Assembly: GCA_001574975.1 (NCBI GenBank)
Contig: KQ965823.1
Location: forward strand, 1,372-65,371
Source of the DNA: Gonapodya prolifera JEL478
Taxonomy: Eukaryota > Monoblepharomycota > Monoblepharidomycetes > Monoblepharidales > Gonapodyaceae
Length of the DNA: 64,000 nucleotides
Reading direction: 5' to 3'
Shown here: piece by piece, positions 1 through 12,196 of the stretch
Numbering within the stretch: position 1 is the stretch's first letter
Layout of the letters: every line of letters begins with the position of its first letter
Translations under genes and position numbers: made by a program
Notes under the pieces: model-generated
Database searches by the model: none
The model's input: only the letters and a program-made list of their open reading frames with translations
What the model was told of the DNA's origin: nothing

Positions 1-185
1 CATGAGCTGGAACTGCACAATGGCAGCCTTTTTCAGGTCTGGACCAGCCTCATTAAGGACTGCTTCATGGAACATCTTTGACTTGCTCTGTATGCAAATA
101 TGTGCCAGTCTTTTCCCTACAATCTCCAGAGTCTACTTTACTGAGTGTCCCCGAAGCTGACCCACCACATATGGGTTAAAGTCCT

Positions 186-1148
186 TCAAGTATCTCCACC
201 CATGGCTACAATCATTTGAGTGACAACATCCACAGTGCCTTTCAAGCACACCAAGTGCACCACACATTCTGGAGCAATAACAGATATTCCTGAAACCCAT
301 TTCTCAATTTGCAGTCGCCGGAGGACAGCTCGGACATAGTTCACACGAGCTTCACCATATACCTTTCGTAGTGGTGCAGGGTTGGGGAATAGGAAAAAGT
401 GAGAGAAGAACTCCTTTGGTGGTGGGGGAGGTCTCAAGATCATGTCAACCACCATTTGTGCAGGCATTCTTTTCCTAGGCTCCAAATAAGCCTGAATGGG
501 TGTCTTGTACTTCTTCTTTTCCCCATTCCCTTGATTTCCACTCTCCTGTGTTCCTTTTGGCACTGCAGGCACAGCCTTCCCTCGCCCATCCATAACCATC
601 CATCTCCCCCCATCAACATTAACTTCACCAACTTCACTCTGTATCCCCTGCCCTCCAGCAGCTACAGCAGCATAACTATCTTTCCCTGGGACAATTCTAC
701 CATTTACACCAGATCCTTGAGCCACATTGCCACTTATATTTTGGTGGCCATGTTTGTTCTGAACAGAAGTCCCANAAATTCCCCCTCCCCCATTTTTTGC
801 AGGTGCAGCATTTCCCCCTGCATTTTGCACCAATAAAACATTCTCGCGTAGCGTTGATGGCACCGGTGTTGGGCGGGGGCCACTCATTGCCAGGTCCCGC
901 CCCTGGAGGGGCTCTCCTCGGAGCAGCTGCACTTCCTCCTGGAGTGTGGCCGTCACTCTTTGGAGACTGCTCACCTCCTCCNGCAGCTCCCGCACAAGGT
1001 TGTACAGAGCATCTAGGGAAGTGCTTGGAGGTGAGGCGTGCACTCCCAGTTCGAGCCCTCCCCAAGCACCTTCCTGGGAGCCACTAAGGGCCAACTCCCC
1101 TGGGGGTTGCCTAGGGGCATGTATTCCGTCTCGTTGCTCCCTTGCCAA
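186..1148 (-). mobile_element. LINE-like ORF1 fragment (non-LTR retrotransposon, tentative)
   Basis: An open frame of 320 residues. An N-terminal helical, coiled-coil-like stretch is rich in Leu and Glu (around LRGEPLQGRD). A Gly/Asn-rich linker with the motif SYAAVAAGG follows. The C-terminal part reads ARVNYVRAVLRRLQIEKW then a short hydrophobic strand, which resembles the compact C-terminal domain of fungal LINE ORF1 proteins. I see no CCHC zinc knuckle. The element would run on to the left of the window, so no reverse transcriptase is visible. Two Ns (774, 982) lie inside. The family is inferred from architecture only; a gag-like protein of another element is the main alternative. Confidence 0.4.
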
Positions 1149-1195
1149 GGTGTTGCGGAGCGCAGCATCCTCTTGTTTTAGCTCACTGCAAGGCT

Positions 1196-1800
1196 CAGAA
1201 GCTATTCAGAGATGGGAATTTTTGCCGACACATACTCCATTATTATATCTTTTAGGGCCGCTTACTTTCGTTAAATTTCAAACACTGAGTGAACAGATAT
1301 CTTTGCCGGCATAATTTAATTCATGGGGCCGACGATGCAGAACAAAGTGTAGTATCGCGGCTTCAGCAACGTCAGTCTTTGCACATTATCACTGTTGTTG
1401 CATCCTCAAAGTTTCGCTTGAATTGGACTGCTTCTCGTGGAGTTATTTACGCAACTTCAGCAAAATTGGTACTCTCAGTATTCAACTGATTGCAAAACGC
1501 AGACACTATACTGGGATTCTAATTTTGCGCACACATACTTCAATACTTTATCTATTAGGGGCGCACACTGTTGTTGCAATTTAAAAATGTTTGGTGAACC
1601 GCAATCTTGATTGACAAGGTTTCAATCTTGGGAGTGATGACACAGATCAAAGTGCAATAACGCATCGTTCTCAATCCTATTCAACACTAAATTAATTTAA
1701 TATTCCAACTTAAAAGTTTCGTTTGAATTGGACTACTCCTTGTTGAGTTATTCACAACTTTGTGTGCTAATCATATCAGCTCATATATAAGCAGCCTCTG
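1196..1800. repeat. Diverged tandem duplication, ~300 bp unit
   Basis: Two adjacent units offset by about 302-305 bp. Matching landmarks are the cacatact block (about 1230 and 1532) and a block around tttcg(c/t)ttgaattggact (about 1410 and 1716), with further similarity between them. No coding frame is conserved. Similar wording (gattggactcctttgt) recurs near 27365, so this may be part of a dispersed repeat family. Confidence 0.55.
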
Positions 1801-2211
1801 CTGTCACAAGATCTTTCCAAATGGAATCAACCAGCAATTCACATACTCAAGCTATATCTATTACTCACAATCGCTTGACAAATGCAGCTGTAGATGACAT
1901 TTCAGCCCTCTTTGTCTGCACATTCATAAATCTGCACCCCAACCTATCCTTCCTTCTTACTGTTCCAACAGCTACTTTTAATTTTCATAATGCTATTGCT
2001 ATGTTCAAATGGATCTTCAGACTGTATTAGTAACCTTGAGGAGATGGTACCACTTTGCACTCTCAGGTCTAGGAACTTGAGAGCTAGGACCAAAAACTCT
2101 GCCAGGCACTTGCAGCTGTTTCTAGATTGGGACACTGTAATACTTTCTGTGTGGCTGAAGCTGACTGATGGGAGAAAGAAAGGAAGGGGAGGGTAAAGGA
2201 GGGGAGCACAA
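1801..2211. other. No gene seen
   Basis: AT-rich sequence with only short frames on both strands and no recognisable domain. It lies between the ~300-bp tandem duplication and the 240-bp LTR-like repeat. Confidence 0.5.
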
Positions 2212-2451
2212 TGTCATACTGACATCCACTAATGTGGAGTATATAGTGGAGTATGAGTGTTGGGTATTAGCTGCTGTGCCACTACTGTGGCCGCGGGTTT
2301 AGATGTGCACACCTGCAGGACGTGCCCTAAGTTTGGCATCACATTCCTGCAGGTGAGTTCTATGCACATTATGTCTTGCTATGTACATCTGATCATATAT
2401 ACACGTTCCTGCAGTTTACAGGCTTGTGCAGCTCACCTAGGTTGTTTAGCA
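2212..2451 (+). repeat. 240-bp LTR-like repeat, copy 1 (solo LTR fossil)
   Basis: This segment recurs in reverse orientation at 28247-28486 with the same length. It begins TGTCA and ends AGCA, the TG...CA form of LTR ends. No internal region accompanies either copy, so both look like solo LTRs. This copy has no clear target-site duplication. It probably derives from a Copia-type element, since a Copia fossil lies 0.5 kb away, but that link is inference. Confidence 0.55.
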
Positions 2452-2959
2452 GGTGCCACTCCAAATTGTGCACACGTTGCATCCCACTCCTGGATGAAAA
2501 CAGGATTGTCCAATGCTCCAAGACCCAGAGCTACCCTCAGTGTGGGCTTCTTCCCACACTTCTGGCACTCCACCTGTGCCTTCCTCAGTCCATCTCTGTC
2601 CAAGTTTCCACCTCCCCTCTAGTATTTTCATGACCTGGGACCACATACCACGCATTGTAGATGAATTTTAGCCCTCTTAAAAATATCATTTTCAAATTTT
2701 GCCCATTCCTCCTGGTGGATTGACGGCGTTTTTGGTCCACGTCCCTGTGCCATTGTTCCTTGTTTGGGCGACAAAATGGGCCTGGTCCAACAAATGGTCA
2801 GAGTGACCTGCGATTTGGAAGGGGGGTTGATGGGGAACGTGGGGAGGTTTTTGTGGGATCAGTTTGCTGAGATGGCTCTTTGCGCTCAAGTTGCCCAACG
2901 ACTGTGTGCAAGTGTTGACCCCCCCTACCCCTACCCTAACCTCAAAAAAATAAACTAAA
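2452..2959. other. No gene seen
   Basis: Mixed-composition sequence between two transposon fossils. Short frames exist on both strands, but none has a recognisable motif. A T-rich stretch around 2680-2700 may be a decayed tail. Confidence 0.4.
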
Positions 2960-3212
2960 GGGGCCATACATGCTGCAAACTAACCTGGAGTCTTTCATGG
3001 AACAAAGCATGTGCAGATGGAAACTTGCTGGATTTGCAATGGGATCAAGCATGGAGAAATCAGTGGCTAGCATGGATAATATTGCCAACATGTTCACAAA
3101 GCTGCTCAAACGCCCAGCATTCAGAAAAATTAGAAGTGTCATGAATCTCTCAAACGTTGGAGACAAGAAAAGGGACTGAAAATCATGGATGTTGTCAAAT
3201 GGGGGAGAGTTG
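2960..3212 (+). mobile_element. Ty1/Copia-type LTR retrotransposon fossil (RNase H tail)
   Basis: Conceptual translation near 2970-3179 includes SMDNIANMFTKLL followed by FRKIRSVMNL. This is the characteristic C-terminal end of Copia polyproteins (the ADIFTK...L..LG pattern after RNase H). A purine-rich tract follows at about 3199-3212, the expected place for a polypurine primer next to a 3' LTR. Only this tail remains, so the element is broken and old. Confidence 0.6.
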
Positions 3213-3691
3213 AAATTCTGCTGGACATCAAAACATATTTGACCATATAGAAAAAACTAATTTGATAATCTAGCAGTTTGTCTTTTCTTTTGTCTTTGTT
3301 CTTGGACAGAATCATATTGACGGGTCCGGCAACAATTCCACCGTACACAGCTGTGGCCAGGACTTCATAAATATCCGGCCAATATCCTTGTAACCCCCTA
3401 GCATAGACTCACCCACAGATGCAAGAGGTATTCAACATTTGCATTTGTTAAAGGGTGAGAATCACCAAGAGGCCGACGTGGTGTCTGGTTTAGGTGACGG
3501 AACAAGTCGTTGTAGAGCAGTGTTTGCATTATGTTGTGTAGAGCAAATGCAAATGTAATATCGAAAATTTTGTGCAAAATGAGTTGAGTACGTTCTAAAT
3601 CGTATGTAGCTGTACACGCTCTTCACCAGAGCCCGCAGGCGTTCCACACCATCATCCGCGCCCAAAACCTGCCCCTCTCCCAAAAATACAC
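3213..3691. other. Downstream region of the bZIP gene; no gene seen
   Basis: This includes whatever remains of the Copia 3' LTR and the 3' flank of the minus-strand bZIP gene. A 77-residue minus-strand frame (3462-3695) overlaps the bZIP stop codon but has no recognised domain. Confidence 0.4.
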
Positions 3692-6435
3692 TCACACCCC
3701 ACGACCAAACTTCCCTACCACCATAGGAACTTCACCCGCCCGCGTCGCCATCCCCCTGCCACCGTTGCTTCTCCACGCGTTCTCAAAACATCCCCTCCTA
3801 TCCGATGTCATAGCCACTGTCACAGGAGCCAATGCCGCCTGACGACCAGCGTACCAGTCGATACCCATAGACCCCAAACTCCACCTCGCACCGCCCCTAC
3901 TTGCGCCTCCGCTCCTCGACCCCGCTCCCTCGGTGCTAGTCGTTCCAAACTGGCTCCCCCACCTGCCGAACTTGGAAGATCCCAAGTGCTGGGCCTGACG
4001 CGCCACCTGCGACGCCACCAGTGGGCGGCAGAGGTTCCAGAACGATGTGCGCGCCGTTCGGGAGTGGGATACGGACGAGGTTGTTGCTTGGTAGGCCGAC
4101 GCAAGGAGTGCTCGCGGGACGAGCGGAGTGAGGATGATGGCGAACGTGTTGTGCAGGGCCAGGAGGGGAACGAAGCGCGCCGACCTCCGGAGCGGCCTCA
4201 AGAGGGCGCTGTTGGACATCATCCACAACGGAACGGGGGACACCACCGCTCCATGCAGTCTCGCCAGGCCTGCTGTACCAACTCTCGCAGCCGTCGCCGC
4301 TGCTCTGACCGCCGTCCACGACCCCACCGATGGCCCTGCCGTACCCCTCGTTGCCATCGAGGCGCTCCACGATGCCAGTATGGCCAGAAGCGCCGAGACG
4401 ACGAGAGTAGTTGGCGGGGCAGGTGTTGTCGGGTCGAGGACGAGGTCGAGCGAGTGGCGGCTGGAGAGGGCTGAGGGTGAGGATGCTGCGCTGGAGGTGA
4501 GGTGGGAGGATGGGGATGTGCTCGCCGGCGTCCGCTGCTGGGACGGGCTTGCCAAAAGACTGCTCTCTCTCTCTGAAGGCGACGACAGGACGTCCCACAT
4601 GGACGAGCCCAGGGCCACGACGCCCACAATAGCGCCAAAGACCGGGAACCGTGCGTCGAGCCATGCGGTCGCGGCGTTGCGTTTTCGCGAGCGGGACTGG
4701 TGCAGCGCAAACGCGAGCGGGAGAGCTCCTGCCGGGTACGGCAGTGCTGCTCCTGCACGCGGGTTCGTCGTTGCATCGTCCAGGGGAAGCGCCAGGTCGG
4801 TGAGCAGCACGGGAACAGGGCTTGGTGACCGTGGCGACGAGTGCGGGGAGAGAGAGAAAGCGTCTGGCGAGCCTGCGGGGACCTCTGCTGGGTCGCCGAG
4901 GCCGGCGAGCGGGGAAGGTGGTGGGAGGAATGCGTCGTGCGGGAGCGTGATTGAAGGTGTGGATGATGTCGTCGAGAGCGGGGGTGATGCCGGTGTCGAC
5001 AGTATGGACGTGGTAGGTGCGAGTGTGGCGGGAACGATGGCCGTTGCGGCGACACTGGCGGCCCAGGAGATGGCATCAGAGAGACGGGCAGCGAGGGTGT
5101 GGTTGAGTTGTTCGAGGTCGGCGACACGCTGAGCCAGTTGGGCGTTTTCGGAGGCGAGGTGCTCGTTTGTGGATTCGAGGTTGCGGAAGTACATCTTTTT
5201 GCGGTCGCGCGATTCCTGTTAGGGATTGAGTGTCGGCGCACGGTTAGTATGATGCATGAGGGTTTCGATAACGAACACAAATATTTTTCCTTGCACATCC
5301 ACAGGTATCTCAATAAGCACGGAAGGCAGATTCCAATGATTTACTTGCACTTCCTTGTGTTCGCCAACCACACCACGCCTCAAGAGAAACGCACCTGCGC
5401 AGCCATGCGATTCCTCTGCATCCTCTCCTTGATCTTTTCCGCCTTCTGGTCCTCGCTCAGGGCGACTTTACGACGAGAATGGGACGCCGTTGCAGCGTTG
5501 CGTCTCTGCGACGTTGTGACCACCACGGGAGGAGAAGACGAGATTCCCGAGTCCGAGGAAGACGAGACGGACATTGAGCGGGCAGTCGCTCGAGAACGGT
5601 GTGCCGTCGAATGAAAGACGGAGGTGGCGGTAGGTGAAGGGTGCGATGGAGCCGACGTCGACACAGAAGCATCCGATCCCCCCGACGGCACGCGTTGAGC
5701 AACCGACACCTGGAGAAGCGAGTCGTCCATTGTGACGTCGAGGGGGCCCATTCGCGGAGATGTGAGTTGTGCGGCGGAAGATGCGAGAACGGATGCGAGT
5801 GTGGGAGCGGTAGTGTCGATAAGGTGGGGCGAGATTGAAATGGGGACGTTGGCGTCAGAGGAGGAAGGGGAGGTGGAGGAGACGGAGAGGGGAGGCGATT
5901 GTGCGGATGCGAGGATTTGGGCGAAGAGTGCGATTGTGGGCAGAGACGGGAATTGTGCTGCGAGGGTGCGAGAGGGGAGCGCAGATGAAGACACGCAGTT
6001 CAGCCGAGGTCGGGAGAATGGACTCGGGAGAATGCCATGGCGAGGAGAGCGGGCACAGACGCCGGCAGTACTCGTTCCTATAGATATCCCACTGTAATTC
6101 CGAGTGGGTTTGCGGTGTCCCGATGCGAGTTCCGGCGTGGGGGAATCTCCATCTTGCACCACACACCAAACACAGCACCGACACTCACCGTAGGCGTCCT
6201 CCTCCACCTTCACGACTGGCGCATCTACACTCTCCTCCGACTGTCTGTACCCGTTGACTCTCCAATCTCGGTCCATTCCCGACGGTACCGAGGAAAGGTA
6301 CGGTGAGGCATCGGAAGCCGCCGAAGGTGACGACGGCGGCGGCGATGGCAGAGACACGCCCGGGTCCTCAACGATGTCTGCGTCGAAGTTGAAGAAAAGG
6401 GCCTCTAGTTCCGCGTCTGTCGGAGTTGCGTCCAT
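3692..6435 (-). CDS. bZIP transcription factor, XBP1/HAC1-like basic region, with C-terminal hydrophobic segments
   Basis: Two exons, 6435-5395 and 5215-3692, encode 854 residues. The intron (5394-5216, 179 nt, GTGCGT...AACAG, phase 0) splits the DNA-binding region. The spliced basic region has NRMAAQESR, the canonical N-x7-R spacing (N342, R350), followed by DRKK as in animal XBP1. Five leucines spaced exactly seven apart (L360, 367, 374, 381, 388) form the zipper. The N-terminus is acidic and Ser/Pro-rich, as in activation domains. Three hydrophobic stretches follow at about 537-554, 616-634 and 695-721, so membrane association is possible. The family resemblance is to XBP1/HAC1, the unfolded-protein-response regulators; orthology is inferred. 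Without splicing, translation stops four codons after the donor site. Confidence 0.85.
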
Positions 6436-8164
6436 GTGTTACGAGTGTGCTGGTGTTGCGATGAGTTTTCTCCTTTCTCGTTCCTTATGTCTCTGCGTCA
6501 AGTGACGTCCACTCGCATCCAACTCCCGCAAGGGAATCTGCAGAAAATCGGCAAAGGTAAGAAAGAGATGACAAAGCGTCCGTTGCAAGACGAGCCTCGG
6601 TAAGCGCAAGAGTGCCGCGCCACCGGCTGTCACGCAACGTGTCAGGGTTCTGCAGTTTAATTCAATTTAGCCCGCGCTGACTCCGACCGCGACATAGAGC
6701 ACCGAGGGGGATTTAAAATCCACGAACACCGTTGGTTGTTGCGTGGAAGCTATGTCACCTAACATACCCAGTACTCCTCCCGCCATCAGTGGTGCTGGGA
6801 GACACGCCCGCTCAATACTACCGCAGCAGTCGACCCACACTTTTAGTCACCCATATTTCATTCTGCACTTTCGTTGCATCTCCACATGCTCATCTTCGCG
6901 AGCACAGTCCAGTAGGACGCCGGTGGCTGTACAACTTCGCCCGACGGCATCGGAACGCCTTCTGACCCTCGCTCCTCCCTCTCAATGCACCAAACGTCGA
7001 CTCCCAATCTCCCCTCTCTGCTCCGGTGCGTCCGAGTGCTACCACTCATTCGCTCAACGCACTAAAACGCATTGTCGCCTCCATTTCTTTTTTGGTTCGG
7101 ACAAAAGCAAAATATCATTCGCCTCACAGAAAGAAAAAATGCGATCGGTGCAAGAAATTCTGCCGGGCGCCCCCTGATCCATTTCGAGGGAGCGCCATCT
7201 TCTTGGTTCATCTCTTTAGTACAGGCAATGTTACGATGCGTACATGTCGCATTTCAAATAAATGTCAATTTCCCAACGCTTCCACCGCTACATGTTGTGA
7301 AAGGGCTGTCGCTGAAACTGGTGTAACGCAGGCGATACTTGAATCACCAGGCTCTGTCATTGCCCCAATCAAATCACGTTCGTTGACCGTTGCATCAGGT
7401 ACCTTCACCATGATTCACCATGCCAGGCAAGGTCACGATTTGCGTCTTCAAGGCCCGCTCTGCGTTCGAATCCCATCGTGCACCCGCACCCGCACTCGTA
7501 ATTTACGTCGCAGCTACCTCGACCCGCCCACCCCTCACTGCTCTCCTTTTTCGTTACTCAGGCTCCTACGTCACACGCACGTCTGTGACTGCCCACCTGC
7601 ATACATGCCTACCCACTCCGCCGCGAACAGTTCGTCAACCCCTACCCCGCCTCGTGTTCCATTTCTCTGACACGCTTTCACAAAATGAATCCCAGGTAAC
7701 AAAAAAAGGAAAAGCATCAACCTCAATCCATCCGGCCACCCTGTTGACAGAGTGGCGCCGCCCAGCGGCATCAGCTTCGCGGTCTGATTCGGGTCTATAG
7801 AATTACATGTCATCTGCGGTATTCGTGCCAGTGCAAATCCGAGTGTTTTCGGTGCATCATTTTCATTTTCAATGCTCTGCAAATGCGTACCCCGCCGCAT
7901 TCATCGTCCGTCACTCAGATTCCACCGCCGGTATTCAAAATCTTTCGTACTTCATGCTTGACGTTGAAAAATAATGCATGCATCAAGAAATACCATCTGG
8001 GACCGGTGTTGGTCACATGAGGCACGCTGAAAGGTTAGGGTCCGCTCCCTTTCCCCCTCAACAACCTTCGCTCCACCGAAAACGTGCAATCCTCCGTCTC
8101 CCACCCACCCGTCCGCCTTCTCCCCTCTTCCACCTCTCCTCCCCCTTCCCCACCTCTCTCCGCC
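6436..8164. other. Divergent intergenic region between bZIP (-) and LRR-SH3 (+) genes
   Basis: 1.7 kb holding both upstream regions. Short frames (for example 6743-7177) are low-complexity, with no domain. A G-rich purine bias on the minus strand near 8060-8160 reads as a C/T-rich leader (cctctcctcccccttcc) just before the ATG at 8165, typical of fungal promoters. Confidence 0.5.
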
Positions 8165-11100
8165 ATGCGCCTCGTCCTCCCCTCCACGCTCGCCCTCGTC
8201 CTCGGAACCGCACTCGCATCGCTCCCCATCACACGGGGCCAGAGCGCGCAGGACTGCCCCGCCATCTTTGCAGCCCTGAATGCAGCCGGAGCGCCCATCA
8301 CACCCGCCGGAGCATCTACCGTACGTGTCGCATGCCCTGGGGCTTCGACTCGGCTCGCATCACCCGCTTACCGAACCCCGCACCCCACAGGACTGCTGCC
8401 TATACTCCTGGTCCTCGCCCGCGGACTCTAGCGGCCGCTCGGTCTCCAACTACGTGACCTGCGCGGGCGGGAGAGTCACGCAGGTGCAGGTGGCCAACAT
8501 CCCGCTCAGATCCCTGAGGTGCAGTGGTCTCCCCTCGTACCTTTGTCGCCTCAGCACGACTCACCCGCCCCGCTCCGTGCAATTACACTGAATGTAAATG
8601 GGGAACTGCAGATACTTCCAGAACCTCACCGCCCTGACGAGCCTGAGCGCCAACAACTGCTCATTGACGGGACAGTTACCGGCGTGGTTAGCGGGGTGGA
8701 CCGAGATGCAGGTACTCGCGTTCGAGTGGGTTTTCAAACGTTGTTTTGTCGGCGAAGACGTCGCGGATGGAGCATGGACGATTTCACATGCCCCGATTCG
8801 CACGCGAACCCACAGGTTCAACCAACTCGAAGGGACGCTCGATGTCATCGGGAAACTGCAGAAACTCCAGGTCCTGTGAGTTGAATTCTCTGGTTTCATC
8901 ATTTATCTTTGTGTTCATCATCCCTACACCCCTGGATTCGCAACGTCGTGACTCGTCAAGATCCGTCCCTGGAAACATGTTCACGGGTGACCGCGGATGG
9001 CTTGCCCAAATACCCACAATCCAGACAGTGTGGGTTTTCCTTCTTTACTTTGACATGCCCGATGGTGGGAACTGACGCCTCGTTCGCATCTATCCGCGTG
9101 ACGCGTAGATATGTCAACCAAAACCGTCTGGTACGTCCTCACCGCGAACCCTTTTCTCTCGCGCCCACTCACATCGTGCACCCTCTACCCCACGTACTAC
9201 TACAGTCCGGCCGCCTCCCCGACCTCTCTAACCTCGCCGTCCTCTCGGACCTATACTTCCGGTCCAACAACATATCGGGCACCATTCCGCCACTTGACAA
9301 CCTTACGGAGTTGGCGACGTTGTAAGTTATCTCTGGTTCGGTGAGGGGTTTGGCGATTGGGCACGGGTTATTGGAAATGCCTTGCACGTACCAGAGGGGT
9401 GGGCCCACTGGGACGCTGGCTACTTTCGGTGCCGGTGTGGGGAATATACCTGCATCCGGCATGCACTGTCTTTTACGCCATTCCACGCATACACTAACAC
9501 TCTTTCTCGCACGTTACAAGCGTAGCCAATGGAAACCTACTCACCGGCCCCGTCCCCAGCCTCGCGTCGAACACGAAGCTGTACAGCGTGAGTCGTCTCC
9601 TTGCAACATTTTGCCACGTCGCATTCAGGCATGTAACTAAGCGACCTCACCCGATGCTATCCACCAATGGACCCGGCTACATCGGACGTTGCGTGATTCC
9701 AGTTCCAAGTCCAGGATAATGACCTGTCAGGACCGCTGCCCGACGTGTCAAACAACCCACGATTGCGGTTCTTGTAAGTTCACGTTCTTATTGCTCCAAC
9801 CCCCGTCCTGAGTTCACCCCTTCGTATCGACCCATCCTCCCATCTCAGCGACTTCGCCAACAACAAACACATCACGGGTCCCATTCCAGACTCCGTCTTT
9901 TATCTGAAGGGCCTTCAAGAACTGTGCGTGCGGTCCACGGGCGTGTACGGGCCATTGGGAGACGGATTGATGACGATGACGAGCCTAATAACCCTAGATT
10001 TGGCGAATACGGGTATTAATGGGACACTGTGAGTGCGCGAGTGTGGCGATCGTATACCCAGGGTTTTTTTTTACTGACAGGACTTTGTATGCGGGGATGT
10101 TTGAACAGACCAAATTTGAAGGGTCTGCTCAATTTGACAGAATTGTGAGTGTTGGACACGTCTTTTGTCTCTTGCGCGCGTGGATGTGTTGACTTCGGCA
10201 AACCCCATTAAGCGATGTTTCCAACACGTCATTGAGCGGACCTGTTCGACTGCCCAAGTAAGTCTTCCCTTCCACCGCCCCCCTCGTCACTATTACATTC
10301 AACCCTTCGAAATTCTTGGCCTCCTCCATCACTGCTACCCAGACTTGACACGATGTCCTCGTGCTATGTCACAAACTCAAAACTGTGCATCCCCGGCACG
10401 CTCCTGGACGCGCTTCCCGATATATGTCTCATCACCGGTGGGGCGACGCTTCCCACCTGTACGGGTGACACCAACACAGACCAGTCGACTGACCGCGTTG
10501 CAGTGGCGACGGGGTCTAACCTGAGCTCGCCGATGGCGATTGGGTTGTTCTCCGCGGGTGGTGGGTGACCTCAGTCTTGTGTCGGAGATCACTAATTTAT
10601 TGAGACGTTCCTGTGACTCTAGGTCTCATCCTCGGAATATTTTTAATCAGCGGGTTCCTAATTTTCCGCCGTCGCAAACAACGTTGCTCCCAGTCTTTGG
10701 ACCGCCTGGGCGACCTCCACGCGCTCGAAAGCCGCGCATCCAGCTCCACCAACCGTGACCTAGAAGTCATCTGGAATCCATCAACGTTCATTGCCACACT
10801 TCAAAGCCAACTTCCACCGTCGGCCGCCTCACCCCTTGCAGGGGAAAAGGGCGGGCCTGGAAGTAGTTCGTCGGGGTCCAGATCGTTGTCAGGGGGAGTG
10901 GTGTCCTCTGCAGTGTCGACGCGAGTGAACGACATGTACCTCGTCATGGAGGACTTTGTTGGCGCGCAGCCCGACGAGCTCTCGTGCACCATGGGGCAGC
11001 GAATATTTGTCGGGGACTTGTTTGCGGACGAATGGTGCTATGGGTTCAACTTGGATACAAAGGAAAAGGGTGAGTTGTGCATAAGGGCTCAATAGCGGAA

Positions 11101-11666
11101 TGTCAGGTAACGCTCATTACTCGATTCGCCCGCCTGAACAGGAATGATCCCGTTCGTCATTCTCGTTCCTGCCAAGAACGGTTCTCTGCCAAACTCCATG
11201 TCGTCTTCGCACCGCATGCGACCGATAAGCCGTCGCACGTCAACTGCTACTGCTGCTGTGCCGGCAGAAGATGGCAGTGTTGCACCCAAACCTATACTCA
11301 ATCGCGAAGGTACGTTTTCTCCCTTTATTTTCCACGCAGTACCCAGTCTAATCAAATCTTCTCCGACCAACACCAGTCTTTGACAGTCTCAAAGTCCTTT
11401 ACGCCAACGGCCGCATCACCGAAGAACAATTCATGGCCGCCAATGCCGCACTCGGGATCACGTTGCCACCGTCGGCGGTCATTCGGTACGAGGTGGACTC
11501 GACATCAAGTGGCGACCGGTCCCAAAGTGGATCCAGCAGAGTTGCGGACACGGTGCCGGCCACCGTGGAACAGTCTCGCAAATTACAGCCACAAGCTCAG
11601 TCACCGGTGACATTTAACCAATCGTGGCGCAAGTTTTTCGGGAACCATTCGAAAGAGATTACGTAG
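8165..11666 (+). CDS. Secreted/membrane LRR protein with cytoplasmic SH3 domain (LRR-TM-SH3)
   Basis: Sixteen exons: 8165-8320, 8391-8518, 8612-8725, 8816-8875, 8961-9029, 9109-9130, 9206-9321, 9521-9587, 9703-9773, 9849-10028, 10109-10144, 10213-10257, 10343-10560, 10623-11069, 11142-11309, 11377-11666. They encode 728 residues and every junction keeps phase. The order is: signal peptide (1-23); a Cys-containing N-cap (DCCLYSW...VTC) like plant LRRNT; about ten LRRs of the NxLSGxLP type up to about 340; a Thr/Cys-rich stalk; a membrane helix with LILGIFLISGFLIF and the basic stop RRRK at about 428-446; and an SH3 domain at about 533-590 (YLVMEDF, DELSCTMGQ, DEWCYGF, GMIPFVIL). The C-terminal helix contains ITEEQFMAANAALG. 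It is probably a surface sensor coupled to SH3 partners; the ligand is unknown. Most LRR introns are phase 2, after a conserved Leu codon. Confidence 0.88.
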
Positions 11667-12196
11667 CGTGGTCGGTGCAAGAGCGGTGGAGTCATTTCGA
11701 CCCGGGACAGGAACTATCGGATGGAGGGGCGATACCACAAGGCTACCTAGACTTAGCAGCTGGAACGATGAGCAGTTTTCTGTGTTTTGGCGTTTTCTGG
11801 TACTCATTCTGAAAGGACAATCATGTGTAGATAACTTTAACTTATGGACCGTGGCAATATCCGAGGTACTTGTGTGATCCAAAACATGAGTCGCTTTATA
11901 TACGTCTGGGAAGCGCCGGAAATTGGAGGAATCGACTTTGTTGGTTGCAAAGAAATACTTCATACTTGTCTATTCAAGACCTACGTTCTGGGCCCAATTA
12001 CATCTGCCTTATATAACCTGCCCATTGTTTTTTCTCCGGATTTGACGTGGGACCTCGTCGTTGGTCGGTCCAAGCTTCAATAACCGACAAGTGTCTCTTA
12101 TATTGGAACTTTAGCATCCCTTTACTATGTTTTCTAGATAATAACACGTGCGGATGTGGTCCGAGGATATCAGAAAACGGGATTCACTGACTGATA
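11667..12196. other. Intergenic, LRR-SH3 to NUS1
   Basis: 530 bp with no supported gene. It contains the 3' flank of the LRR-SH3 gene and the promoter of the downstream NUS1 gene. Confidence 0.5.

Noticed and set aside
3820-5313. Long frames overlapping the bZIP gene (both strands, up to 364 residues)
   Set aside because: GC-rich shadows of the bZIP reading frame; only the bZIP frame continues the split basic region in phase.
5216-5394. Possible Ire1-type unconventional intron in the bZIP gene
   Set aside because: The intron has standard GT-AG ends and lies inside the basic region, not downstream of the zipper. CNGCNG motifs are too common in this GC-rich gene to pick a pair by eye.
7465-7500. 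B-box-like gcgttcgaatccc suggesting a tRNA
   Set aside because: No A box at the right distance and no acceptor or anticodon stem can be paired on either strand.
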